DNA of 48,657 bases, taken from assembly GCF_018070325.1 (NCBI RefSeq), contig NZ_JAGPXY010000049.1:1-48657 (forward strand). Reading direction: 5' to 3'. The position numbers and the translations under genes are program-made. This stretch comes from Micromonospora sp. H61. GTDB lineage: Bacteria > Actinomycetota > Actinomycetes > Mycobacteriales > Micromonosporaceae. This document shows, piece by piece, positions 30,720-38,931 of the stretch (its first letter is position 1; each line of letters opens with the position of its first letter). The notes beneath the pieces were generated by a model that was given only the letters and a program-made list of their open reading frames with translations, made no database searches and was not told the origin of the DNA.

Positions 30720-32219
30720 GTGAAGGCAGCGCTGCATCCGGGCCGATTGCTGGCTCGCAGATACCGACTTCTGGACCAGATCGGCGCCGGTGGCATGTCG
30801 GTCATCTGGCGTGCCCGGGACGAGGTACTGGACCGGGTGGTCGCGCTCAAGGTGCTCGCCCCGTCACTCGCCGCCGACGCGCGGTTCCGGGGGATGGTGC
30901 GCGAGGAGGCACGAGCCGCCGCCCAGTTGGTGCACCCACACCTGACCTCCGTGCACGACTACGGCGAGACGGTCGACCCGGACGGCTCGATCACCTCGTT
31001 CGTGGTGATGGAGCTGCTCAGCGGCGAGGAGTTGAAGCTTCGGCTCACCGAAGGGCCGCTGCCCTGGGCCGAGGCGGTGCAGGTGGGCGCGCAGGTCGCG
31101 GACGCGCTGGCCGCCGCGCACCGGCTCGGCATCGTGCACCGGGACATCACCCCGGCCAACGTGATGATGACCGGGACGGGCGTCAAGGTGCTCGATTTCG
31201 GCATCGCCACCCGGATCGGCGCGCCCGACGAGGACGAGGACGGCGAGACCTTCGGCACCCCGGCGTACGTCGCTCCGGAACGTCTCGACGGCGCGCCGGC
31301 CCAACCGTCCACCGACGTGTACTCACTCGGCGTGCTGCTGCACGAGGCGCTCACCGGCCGGGTCCCGTATCCGGCGGACACCTGGGAGCAGCTCAGCGCC
31401 GCGCTGGCCAGTGGTCCGCCGCCAACGCTGGCCGACCTACCGGAACTGCCCGCACCGGTGGCCCAGATCTGCCTGCGCAGCCTCGCCCGGAACCCGGCCG
31501 ATCGGCCGACCGCCCGGCAGGTCGCCACCGCGCTCCGCGATCACTCGCTGCCCGCCGAGCCCTCGACGGCGACCATCCGGGTGCCGACCCAGCCCCTGCC
31601 ACCACAGTCGCCCGCCGTCGCGACGGCCGGCGGTCCGGCGGCAAAGCGACAGCACGGAGACGCCTCGGACGGCGCGACCTCCTCCAACGCGGGCGAGCCG
31701 GCGACCGGGTCGGGCTGGTCGCGTCGGCGGTTGGTGTTGCTGCTGGTGCTGGCCGTCGGGGTGACCCTGGCCGGGGTGGCCCTGCTGCCCGAACAGCAAC
31801 CGACCCGCCGGGCGCAACCCTCCGCCGGGCCGGTGACGACACCGTCGACCGAGCCGCCGGCCCCCGAGTCGTCCGCGCCGATCACGTCGTCCCCGCCGAC
31901 CGCTGCACCGTCGACGAAGCCGACCACCGGAGCGCCCACCTCGAACCCGGGCACCCTGACCCAGGTCGCGAACCGCGTCGACGGGTTGATCGGCTCCGGC
32001 CTGAGCGCCGGCGAGATCCGCGACGACGTGGCCCTCGACCTGCGCAACGAGCTGCGCAACCTGACCGTGGCGGTCAGCTCCGGCCGCGAAGAGCTGGCGC
32101 CGCCGGTGGCCCGGCTGCGTGCGAAGGTCGCCGTCCGTCTCGGTGAGGGCGGCATCAGCCCGGCGTACGCCTCTCGGCTCGACGCCGCCATCGCCGAGCT
32201 GGGCGCGACCGGGGCCTGA
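30720..32219 (+). CDS. Membrane-anchored serine/threonine protein kinase
   Basis: The 499-residue protein has a cytoplasmic Hanks kinase domain (about 14-275): glycine loop 'IGAGGMSVIWRA', ATP Lys K44, catalytic 'HRDITPANVM' (H140-D142) and metal D159 in 'DFGIAT'. The usual Lys two after HRD-x is Thr here. The activation segment is acidic (DEDEDGETFGTPAYVAPE). A Pro/Ala/Thr region leads to a membrane helix (about 335-355), an external Thr/Pro/Ser linker, and a helical C-terminal domain (about 415-495) that may be the sensor. No PASTA repeats are present. The GTG at 30720 has AGGTG upstream. It diverges from the patatin gene. Confidence 0.9.
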   Translation: MKAALHPGRLLARRYRLLDQIGAGGMSVIWRARDEVLDRVVALKVLAPSLAADARFRGMVREEARAAAQLVHPHLTSVHDYGETVDPDGSITSFVVMELLSGEELKLRLTEGPLPWAEAVQVGAQVADALAAAHRLGIVHRDITPANVMMTGTGVKVLDFGIATRIGAPDEDEDGETFGTPAYVAPERLDGAPAQPSTDVYSLGVLLHEALTGRVPYPADTWEQLSAALASGPPPTLADLPELPAPVAQICLRSLARNPADRPTARQVATALRDHSLPAEPSTATIRVPTQPLPPQSPAVATAGGPAAKRQHGDASDGATSSNAGEPATGSGWSRRRLVLLLVLAVGVTLAGVALLPEQQPTRRAQPSAGPVTTPSTEPPAPESSAPITSSPPTAAPSTKPTTGAPTSNPGTLTQVANRVDGLIGSGLSAGEIRDDVALDLRNELRNLTVAVSSGREELAPPVARLRAKVAVRLGEGGISPAYASRLDAAIAELGATGA

Positions 32220-32237
32220 CCCGGCGACACCGGTGGG

Positions 32238-33350
32238 TCAGCGCACCGGCACCCGGGCCGGCTCACGGGCGTCGTGCCGGCCGAGGGCGAAGCGCCGATA
32301 GACCTCGGCGTAGCCGCTCGCCATCCGCTCGACCGAGAAGTTCCGGGCGACGTGCGCCACGCAGTCCTCCGGGTCGAGTCGCTCCGCCGCGAGCAACGCC
32401 GCGGGTAGCTCCTCCGACCGCTCGACGACGAGCCCGGTCAGCCCCGGCCGCACCAGCTCCGGCACCGCACCCCGGTTGAGCGCCACCACCGGCGTGCCGG
32501 TGGCCATCGCCTCAAGCATCACCATGCCGAACGGCTCGTCCCACTGGATCGGCATGATCAGGCAGCGCGCGTCGACAAGCATCCGCAGCGTCGTCGCGCG
32601 GTCCGCGTTGAGCACGACTGTCACGTCCTCGTCGACCATCGGCGCGACGACCTGCTCGTAGTAGCGGCGCTCGGCCGGCTCGTTGCACTTGCCGGCCAAC
32701 AGCAGGGGCAGTCCGGCCGCCCGGCACGCCCGGATGGCGGTGTCCGGGCCCTTGTCCGGGCTGAACCGGGCCAGCCACAGCACCGGCCCCGCGCCGGGCG
32801 TGTGCTTGCGCGGGAAGCCGCGGATGTCGAGCGCGTTGTGCACAGTGCCGGCCCAGGGCAGGTTCGGGTTCAGCCGGCGCTGGGCGTGCGAGATGGCCAC
32901 GAGTGCGACGCCCGCGTCGATGTCGCTCAGCACGTCGCCGTACTCCCCGACGGGGTTGCCGTGCACTGTGGCGACAGTCGGCACGGCCCGACGGCCGGCG
33001 ACCAGCGGACCGATCGTGGTGTGGTCGTGGATCACGTCGAAGTCGGCCGGGCTGATCAGCCGATTCACCCTGGCCAGGTGGGCCAGCTCGGGCAGTGACT
33101 CGCCGAGCCGCTCGTACTGGACCTCGGCCACCGTGGAGACGAAGCCGTCGGCCGCCGTGCCGTGGTCATCGCCGGCGCCGAACAGGGTCACCGAGTGCCC
33201 CTGCCCGCAGAGCGCGTCAACCAGGGCGGCGACGACCTGTTCGAGGCCGCCGTAGCCGGGTGGCGGTACGGACAACCACGGCGGAACCACCATCGCGATG
33301 CGCAGCGACCGCTCCTCGGGGCGGCCCGCAGGCGAGTGGTTCACGGCCAC
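32238..33350 (-). CDS. Glycosyltransferase family 4
   Basis: The 370-residue GT-B enzyme shows 'RIAMVVPPWLSVPPPGYGGLEQVV' split across the acceptor-side Rossmann opening, 'VLWLARFSPDKGPDTAI' at the start of the donor domain, and the E-x7-E motif in 'DEPFGMVMLEAMATG' with 'VPELVRPGLTGLVV' after it. GT4 enzymes use nucleotide-sugars (or sugar-phosphate donors) with retention. The acceptor is unknown; a soluble 'glycogen-like' or cell-envelope product is equally possible. GTG at 33350 lies four bases after GGAGG and another at 33344 ten bases after it, so the start is uncertain by two codons. It converges on the kinase gene. Confidence 0.86.
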   Translation of the reverse strand: MAVNHSPAGRPEERSLRIAMVVPPWLSVPPPGYGGLEQVVAALVDALCGQGHSVTLFGAGDDHGTAADGFVSTVAEVQYERLGESLPELAHLARVNRLISPADFDVIHDHTTIGPLVAGRRAVPTVATVHGNPVGEYGDVLSDIDAGVALVAISHAQRRLNPNLPWAGTVHNALDIRGFPRKHTPGAGPVLWLARFSPDKGPDTAIRACRAAGLPLLLAGKCNEPAERRYYEQVVAPMVDEDVTVVLNADRATTLRMLVDARCLIMPIQWDEPFGMVMLEAMATGTPVVALNRGAVPELVRPGLTGLVVERSEELPAALLAAERLDPEDCVAHVARNFSVERMASGYAEVYRRFALGRHDAREPARVPVR

Positions 33351-33441
33351 GAGTCCTCCCCGTTGCTCCCCGGTGCGGCGGCACCGCCGGTCGGCGGCGG
33401 TTTCCCGGTGGCGTCCCAGGTAAACCGGACATGGCGGACGA

Positions 33442-34113
33442 TCACCCGCCCACCAGGAGTTGGTCGTGGACCACCCGCACCCCGGGCGCGGACCACGCCA
33501 CCCGCTCGACCTGATCGCGTTCCCACCAGGAACGGACCACACCGGCGAGGACCAGCGTGTCGCCGTCCACCTCGACTGTCACCCGCTCGCCGCCGAGCGT
33601 ACGCAGCAGCGCCCGCTGGACGTCGCGTCGCAGCCGCTCGGCGGCCGGTGGCGCCGCGGGGCGTACCTCGATCAGGTTGGTGATCCCCCGTACGCCGTCG
33701 AGCCGGCGCACCTCGCCCTCGGCGGCCCGCCGCTGCCACCCGAACTCGACCTCACCGCGCAGCATCAGCCAGCCGTTTGCCACTGTCACGTCCAGCCGTT
33801 CCGCGGGTACGAAGCTGTCCCACTCCAAGGCGCGGGTGGCGGCGTTGGCGACCTCGGCGTCGGTGCGCCCCGGAGTGCCGGGCAGCCGCACCTCCATCTC
33901 GTCGGCCACCGCCCGTACGCCGCGAACCCGCTGTGCACACCGCGTCGCGGCCCAGCCGCGCGCGGCACCGTCCACGAATCCGGTCAGGGTGACCACGCCC
34001 TGGTCGACGGTCACCCCGATCTCGTTCGGTTGCAGCCGGGCGTCCCAGGCCAGCTCGGCCAGAACGTCGCGTTGGATCCGCTGGTCGTCGCGGACACCCA
34101 CCACCTCGGTCAT
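33442..34113 (-). CDS. Triple BON-domain protein
   Basis: The 223-residue protein consists of three BON repeats at about 7-76, 82-152 and 156-222. Each has the helix-strand-helix-strand form ending in patterns such as 'VTVDQGVVTLTGFVDG', 'VTVANGWLMLRGEVEF' and 'VEVDGDTLVLAGVVRS'. BON domains associate with phospholipid or peptidoglycan surfaces in exported proteins (OsmY, Rv0899). No signal peptide or membrane helix is visible, so this one is cytoplasmic as predicted. It is likely stress-related by analogy. The ATG at 34113 follows a GGGGGTAGG. No operon partner except possibly the GT4 gene 90 bases on. Confidence 0.85.
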   Translation of the reverse strand: MTEVVGVRDDQRIQRDVLAELAWDARLQPNEIGVTVDQGVVTLTGFVDGAARGWAATRCAQRVRGVRAVADEMEVRLPGTPGRTDAEVANAATRALEWDSFVPAERLDVTVANGWLMLRGEVEFGWQRRAAEGEVRRLDGVRGITNLIEVRPAAPPAAERLRRDVQRALLRTLGGERVTVEVDGDTLVLAGVVRSWWERDQVERVAWSAPGVRVVHDQLLVGG

Positions 34114-34167
34114 GGCACCTACCCCCGGTTCCGGTCGTCGCCCTCCGAAACTGCCGGGCGGACGGGT

Positions 34168-34202
34168 GACGGCGGTTCACCCGATCCGGGTGAACCGCCG
34201 TC
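34168..34202. terminator. Long GC hairpin between htrA-like and BON genes
   Basis: An exact 15-base stem (34168-34182 with 34188-34202) and a 5-base loop GATCC. It stands directly beyond the U-tract terminator of the protease gene. Confidence 0.65.
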
Positions 34203-34209
34203 CGGGCGG

Positions 34210-34260
34210 AAAAAAGCGGCGGGTGACGGAGCCGACCCCCTCGGCCCCGCCACCCGCCGC
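34210..34260 (-). terminator. Rho-independent terminator of the protease gene
   Basis: On the minus strand GCGGCGGGTG (from 34260) pairs exactly with CACCCGCCGC (34225-34216) across a 25-base loop and is followed by six T (34215-34210). It is 30 bases after the stop codon and is one of few U-tract terminators in the window. Confidence 0.75.
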
Positions 34261-34290
34261 CGGAGGGAGGAAGCAGGTTCAGACAGCTGG

Positions 34291-35916
34291 TCAGGACGTC
34301 TCGGCGAGTGTCACGGTCTCCGTCTTCTCGACACCGTTGCGCTTGAACTGCACCTCGACCCGGTCGCCGACCTTGCCGGCCTGCACCGCGCCGACCAGGT
34401 CGTCCGAGTCGTTGACGGGCTTGTCGCCGAACCGGGTGACGACGTCGCCGCGCTGGAGGCCGGCCTTCTCCGCCGGGCTGCCCGGGGTGACCGACGCGAC
34501 GAGGGCCCCGCCGCCCTCGGCCTGGTTGACGCCGACTCCGAGCGACGGGTGGCTGACCTTCTCGCCACGCTGGAGCTTGCCCGCGACGTCCTTGGCCTTG
34601 TTGCTGGGGATGGCGAACCCGACACCGATGTTGCCGGTGCTCTGCCCGGAGGTCGCGATGGCGGTGTTGACGCCGATCACCTCACCCCGAGTGTTGACCA
34701 GGGCGCCGCCGGAGTTGCCGGGGTTGATCGGGGCGTCCGTCTGGAGCAGCCCGGAGATCGAGCTGACCGGCTGGCCCTGCTGCTGGGTCGGGTCCTGCGG
34801 CTGACCCTCACCGGCCCGGATGGTGCGGTCCCGGGCGCTGAGGATGCCCGAGGTCACCGAACCCTGCAGACCGAGCGGGCTGCCCAGGGCGAGCACCTGG
34901 TCGCCGACCTGCATGGCGTCGCTGTCGCCGAACTTGGCCGGCTTGAGGTCGCTCACCCCGTTGGCCTTCACCACGGCCAGGTCGGTCTTCGGATCGGTGC
35001 CGATGATCTTCGCGTCGGCGGTCTTGCCGTCGGCGAAGACCACCCGCACGGCGTCGCCGGCGGCGGACGCGACAACGTGGTTGTTTGTCAGCACGTATCC
35101 GTCGGCGCTGAGCACCACCCCGGAGCCCTCACCGCTGCCGGTGGTGATCGAGACGACGCTGTCCTGCACCGACGCGGCGATCTTCGGCAGATCGGCGCCA
35201 TTGATCACCGGAGCCGCGGAGTAGGTACGGGTGATGCCACCGCCGTCGGCGTCGAGGGCGAGCGCGAGTGCCCCACCAGCCACGCCGGAACCGAGCATCA
35301 GGGCGAACACCGCGACACCGGCACCGGCGAACTTGGCGATCCGACCCGGCCGGGGGCCGCTGCCGGGCGGCGCGACCTGCGGGCCCCACGGCGGGACCGG
35401 CTGGCCCGGGTGGTGCGGGTGCTGCCCGGGGTGCTGGGCGTGCTGCCCGGGGTGCTGCTGGTGCTGGGCGTACGCCATGCCCGGCTGGCCCCCGCCGGCC
35501 CAGCCGGACTGCTGGCCCGGGTACCAGGGGGCACCGGGGTAGTGGCCGGCGGCCGGCTGCGGGTAGCCGGGCTGGCCGGGCGCCGGGTGACCGGAGACCG
35601 GGTAGGGCGGCGCGGACGCGGCGGCGGCCGGGCGCTCGTAGCCGGTCGACGGCTCGTACCCGGTCGGCTGAGCGGCGGTCGGCTGGCCGACTGGCGCGGC
35701 GGAGCCGGGGTACCCGACCGGCGTGGCGGCTGTGGTCTCCGCGTCACCGGTGGTGGAGGCGACCGTCGGGTCGCCGCCGGTCGAGACGACCGGTACGGGG
35801 GTGGTCGGGGAGTCGGACTGCACGCGCTCGTCGCGCGGCAGCTCGGCGGTGGGGTGCGACGGCTCGGCGTCGGTGGGGGCCGGCCGGCGCTGCGGGTCGG
35901 ACTCGAACTCGGTCAT
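34291..35916 (-). CDS. HtrA/DegP-like membrane-anchored serine protease with PDZ domain
   Basis: The 541-residue protein has a long disordered cytoplasmic N-terminus rich in Pro, Gly, Gln, His and Tyr (1-185), one membrane helix (about 192-220), a trypsin-like protease domain and a PDZ domain (about 445-535). The catalytic triad is intact: H280 ('TNNHVVAS'), D312 ('KTDLAVVKA') and S402 ('PGNSGGALV'). The protease faces outside the cytoplasmic membrane and would degrade or refold damaged envelope proteins. It lies directly downstream of a response regulator-histidine kinase pair, as mycobacterial pepD follows mprAB. Two TTCCAGG boxes 11 bases apart precede it, likely regulator sites. Confidence 0.92.
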   Translation of the reverse strand: MTEFESDPQRRPAPTDAEPSHPTAELPRDERVQSDSPTTPVPVVSTGGDPTVASTTGDAETTAATPVGYPGSAAPVGQPTAAQPTGYEPSTGYERPAAAASAPPYPVSGHPAPGQPGYPQPAAGHYPGAPWYPGQQSGWAGGGQPGMAYAQHQQHPGQHAQHPGQHPHHPGQPVPPWGPQVAPPGSGPRPGRIAKFAGAGVAVFALMLGSGVAGGALALALDADGGGITRTYSAAPVINGADLPKIAASVQDSVVSITTGSGEGSGVVLSADGYVLTNNHVVASAAGDAVRVVFADGKTADAKIIGTDPKTDLAVVKANGVSDLKPAKFGDSDAMQVGDQVLALGSPLGLQGSVTSGILSARDRTIRAGEGQPQDPTQQQGQPVSSISGLLQTDAPINPGNSGGALVNTRGEVIGVNTAIATSGQSTGNIGVGFAIPSNKAKDVAGKLQRGEKVSHPSLGVGVNQAEGGGALVASVTPGSPAEKAGLQRGDVVTRFGDKPVNDSDDLVGAVQAGKVGDRVEVQFKRNGVEKTETVTLAETS

Positions 35917-35948
35917 GGCACTACCTTCTCCTCCGGCACTGCAATCAA

Positions 35949-35966
35949 CCTGGAACCGTCCTGGAA
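35949..35966 (-). promoter_or_regulatory. Candidate response-regulator box upstream of the protease gene
   Basis: On the minus strand TTCCAGG occurs twice (35960-35966 and 35949-35955), 11 bases start to start. Tandem half-sites one helical turn apart are the standard OmpR-family binding pattern. It lies in the 62-base gap between the kinase stop and the protease start. Confidence 0.5.
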
Positions 35967-35978
35967 GTTGGCTGAAAG

Positions 35979-37535
35979 TCACTCGCCCGCTCCGTCGACC
36001 TGCGGCAGCAGTGGCAGCCGAACCCGGAACGTGGCCCCGCCGCCGGACGTCTCGGCCACCTCGACCGAACCGTGATGGGCGGCGACCAGGGCGGCCACGA
36101 TGGCCAGGCCGAGGCCGGTGCCGGTGTTGCCGTCGGCCCGCCGGGTACGGGCCGCGTCGGCCCGGTAGAACCGTTCGAAGACGCGTTCCGCCTGCTCGGC
36201 CGAGAGGCCGGGACCGGTGTCGGCCACCTCCACAACGGCGAAGCCACCCGGTTCGGCGCGCAGCCGTACCCGGACTTCGGCCTCCGCCGGGGTGTGGGTG
36301 AGCGCGTTGGTGACCAGGTTGCCGATCACCTGCCGTAGCCGCGCGTCGTCGGCGGAGACGACGAGCGGGCCGGATTCGGGCGCGATCTCCAGCTCGATCC
36401 GCCGGTCCGGTGCCATCGCCCGGGCGGCCTGCACCGCGTCGGAGGCGAGCACCGGCAGCTCCACCGGGGTCAGCGAGAGCGGCCGTTCCATGTCCAACCG
36501 GGCGAGCAGCAGCAGGTCCTCCACCAGCAGCCCCATCCGGGCCGCCTCGTCCTCGATCCGGCGCAGCAGGCCGGCGGTCTGTTCCGGCGCACGGGCCGCA
36601 CCCTGCCGGTACAGCTCGGCGAAGCCACGAATGGTGGTGAGCGGAGTCCGCAGCTCGTGCGAGGCGTCGGCGACGAACTGCCGCATCCGCTCCTCGGAGC
36701 GGATGGCCCGCGCTTCGGACGCCTGAGCGGCGGCGGCGGCGTCCCGGGCGGCGCTCTCCGCCCATCGGGCCGAGGTCTCCGACGCGGCTCGGGCAGTGAA
36801 CGCCGCCTCGATCTGGGTGAGCATCGCGTTCAGCGCACGGGATAGCCGGCCCAGCTCCGAGGTCGGCTCGGCCTGTCCCTCCTCCGGGTCGGGCACCCGG
36901 CGGGTCAGATCACCGCCGGCGATCGCCGCGGCGGTCTGTTCGATCTCGACGAGGGGCTTGAGGCTGGTCCGGACGATCGCCGCGCCGACCGAGGCCAGCA
37001 TGATCAGCACTGCGCCCCCGACCAGGAGGTCTATCCAGACGAGCTGCTTCACCGCCCGGTCCACCTCGGTCAGCGGCTGACCCACGGCCAGCACCGAGCC
37101 GTCCGGTTGAGCCGCGTAGTAGACCCGCCACCGGGTGAGGCGATCGTGTGAGACGACCGTCCGCGGCTCGCCCTCCGCCGCCTCGAAGTCCTTGCGGCTG
37201 GCAGGAAACGTGGGCAGCTGTTCAGGGTCGAAGTTGCGCTTGTCGTACAGGGGGTCGTACACCCGCCGCTCGTCGGCCACGATCACGACGTAGTCGCTGG
37301 GCAGCACCGCGCCGACCTCACCGCTGCGCAGCTTCAGAAGCACCTGGCCGAGGCCCTGGGCGGTCGACCGGACCTGCCCGTCGACCTGGCCCTCCAGGTA
37401 GTTGCGAAGGAAGTACGCGGTCAGCGAGCTGATCACCAGAAGCGCGACGGCGACCAGCGCGAGCACCGAGGTGACCAGCTTCACCCGCAGCGGAACGCTG
37501 CGCACCCGTCCCTTCGCCTGCTGGACCGCGTTCAC
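35979..37535 (-). CDS. Sensor histidine kinase (MprB-like)
   Basis: The 518-residue kinase has two membrane helices (about 20-42 and 165-188) flanking an extracytoplasmic sensor region of about 120 residues. HAMP follows (about 188-245), then an Ala-rich linker, HisKA with phospho-acceptor H293 in 'VADASHELRTPL', and HATPase_c with N-box 'NLVTNALTH', 'DTGPGL' and 'GTGLGLAIV'. It autophosphorylates on an envelope signal and passes phosphate to the regulator encoded just upstream, whose stop overlaps its GTG start (GTGA). The protease downstream is the probable output. Confidence 0.93.
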   Translation of the reverse strand: MNAVQQAKGRVRSVPLRVKLVTSVLALVAVALLVISSLTAYFLRNYLEGQVDGQVRSTAQGLGQVLLKLRSGEVGAVLPSDYVVIVADERRVYDPLYDKRNFDPEQLPTFPASRKDFEAAEGEPRTVVSHDRLTRWRVYYAAQPDGSVLAVGQPLTEVDRAVKQLVWIDLLVGGAVLIMLASVGAAIVRTSLKPLVEIEQTAAAIAGGDLTRRVPDPEEGQAEPTSELGRLSRALNAMLTQIEAAFTARAASETSARWAESAARDAAAAAQASEARAIRSEERMRQFVADASHELRTPLTTIRGFAELYRQGAARAPEQTAGLLRRIEDEAARMGLLVEDLLLLARLDMERPLSLTPVELPVLASDAVQAARAMAPDRRIELEIAPESGPLVVSADDARLRQVIGNLVTNALTHTPAEAEVRVRLRAEPGGFAVVEVADTGPGLSAEQAERVFERFYRADAARTRRADGNTGTGLGLAIVAALVAAHHGSVEVAETSGGGATFRVRLPLLPQVDGAGE

Positions 37536-38233
37536 GCCGCCGGCTTGCGCAGGACGTACCCGACGCCGCGAAGAGTGTGGATCAGCCGGGGTTGGGTGGT
37601 GTCGACCTTGCGCCGCAGGTAGGAGATGTAGGACTCGACGATGTTGTCGTCGCCCCGGAAGTCGTAGTTCCAGACGTGGTCGAGGATCTGCGCCTTGGAC
37701 AGCACCCGGTTGGCGTTGAGCATCAGGTACCGCAGCAGCTTGAACTCGGTCGGCGAGAGTTGCACCCGCTGACCGGCCCGGTGCACCTCGTGGGTCTCCT
37801 CGTCCAACTCCAGGTCGGCGAAGGTGAGCCGGGACGGGGCCTGCTCGCCGGTGGTGGTGCGGCGCAGCACGGCGCGGATCCGCGCGGTCAGCTCCTCCAG
37901 GCTGAACGGCTTCGTGACGTAGTCGTCGCCGCCCAGGGTCAGCCCACGGATCTTGTCGTCGGTGGCGTCCCGGGCGGTCAGGAACACCACCGGGGTACGC
38001 GTGCCGCCCTCGCGGAGCATCCGGATGACCTCGAAGCCGTCCAGGTCGGGGAGCATCACGTCAAGCACCACCAGGTCGGGCCGGTGGTCCTTGGCGGCGT
38101 TCAGCGCCGCGCTTCCACTTGTCGCGGTTGCCACGTCGAAGCCCGCGAACCGCAGGCTCGCGGAGAGCAGTTCGAGGATGTTGGGGTCGTCCTCGACGAC
38201 AAGCAGTCGCGCCTCGGTCTGGGTAGCGGGCAT
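37532..38233 (-). CDS. OmpR-family response regulator (MprA-like)
   Basis: The 233-residue regulator has a receiver domain with phospho-acceptor D58 ('VVLDVMLPD'), the acidic pair near residue 14-15 ('VEDD') and K108-region 'VTKPFSLEEL'. A winged-helix DNA-binding domain follows ('LSPTEFKLLRYLMLN', 'VESYISYLRRKVD'). It is co-translated with the histidine kinase. The ATG at 38233 is six bases after GATGAT, a possible leaderless -10. A degenerate pair of half-sites similar to those before the protease gene lies 32-49 bases upstream, suggesting autoregulation. Confidence 0.94.
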   Translation of the reverse strand: MPATQTEARLLVVEDDPNILELLSASLRFAGFDVATATSGSAALNAAKDHRPDLVVLDVMLPDLDGFEVIRMLREGGTRTPVVFLTARDATDDKIRGLTLGGDDYVTKPFSLEELTARIRAVLRRTTTGEQAPSRLTFADLELDEETHEVHRAGQRVQLSPTEFKLLRYLMLNANRVLSKAQILDHVWNYDFRGDDNIVESYISYLRRKVDTTQPRLIHTLRGVGYVLRKPAA

Positions 38234-38264
38234 GTGCCCATCATCGGTGACGTCACTGCGCCAG

Positions 38265-38282
38265 CGCTGGACGCTTCCTGAA
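38265..38282 (-). promoter_or_regulatory. Possible autoregulatory box of the response regulator operon
   Basis: On the minus strand TTCAGGA and TCCAGCG stand 11 bases apart, resembling the TTCCAGG pair upstream of the protease gene. With a -10 at 38240-38245 the box would be centred near the -35 position, as for class II activation. The match is imperfect. Confidence 0.35.
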
Positions 38283-38319
38283 AAAAGGCTGTGAGTCGCT
38301 GACCATCCGGCGACGCCGG

Positions 38320-38931
38320 TCAGCGCAGCAGCCGACGCAACCCGTCCAGGGCGCCGTCGAGCAGCCGGATCGCGGTGCGCAGCTGGGTGTCACTGAACTG
38401 TCGGGCGTGCATCAGCCGGCCCACCTCGGCGGTGAACGCGGCCAGCCGCTTGTCGAGTTCGTCGCGCAGCTCGGCCTGCGGCCCGGTGGTCGACGCCGGC
38501 CTGGGCTGCGGTGCGGGCGCCTCCCACCGGGCCCGTCGGGTCTGCCGGGTGGCCTCGCTCAACTCCCGCTTGAGGTCGCGTGCCGATCCGCGTACCTCGC
38601 TGCGGATCTCGCCGGCCAGGCTGGAGAGGTCCGCCACGGAGGCCGCGATGTCCGTTTCCAGGGCGGTCAACTCACCGGCCCGCTGACGCAGTTCGGCCCG
38701 GCCGGCGTCGGTGATGTCGTACGTCTTGCGGCCGCCGGCCGCGGTGTGGCTGACCAGACCCTCGACCTCCAGCCGCTGCAGGCGGGGGTAGATGGTGCCG
38801 GCGCTGGGCGCGTACAGCCCGAGGAACCGGTCCTCCAGCAGGCGGATCAGCTCGTAGCCGTGCTTCGGGCCGTCGTCGAGGAGCTTGAGCAGGTAGAGCC
38901 GGAGCCGCCCGTGGCTGAACACGGCGGTCAC
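38320..38931 (-). CDS. PadR-family transcriptional regulator
   Basis: The 203-residue protein has the PadR winged helix (residues 9-85: 'LYLLKLLDDGPKHGYELIRLLEDR', read as helices 1-2, then 'SAGTIYPRLQRLEVEGLVSH' and 'RKTYDITDAGRAEL'). A long C-terminal helical region (about 90-200) follows for dimerisation and possible ligand binding. Its GTG start overlaps the stop of the DUF4097 gene, so it is made together with that protein. The promoter of the pair contains an ATGTA-n6-TACAT palindrome typical of PadR operators, so autorepression is very likely. Confidence 0.9.
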   Translation of the reverse strand: MTAVFSHGRLRLYLLKLLDDGPKHGYELIRLLEDRFLGLYAPSAGTIYPRLQRLEVEGLVSHTAAGGRKTYDITDAGRAELRQRAGELTALETDIAASVADLSSLAGEIRSEVRGSARDLKRELSEATRQTRRARWEAPAPQPRPASTTGPQAELRDELDKRLAAFTAEVGRLMHARQFSDTQLRTAIRLLDGALDGLRRLLR

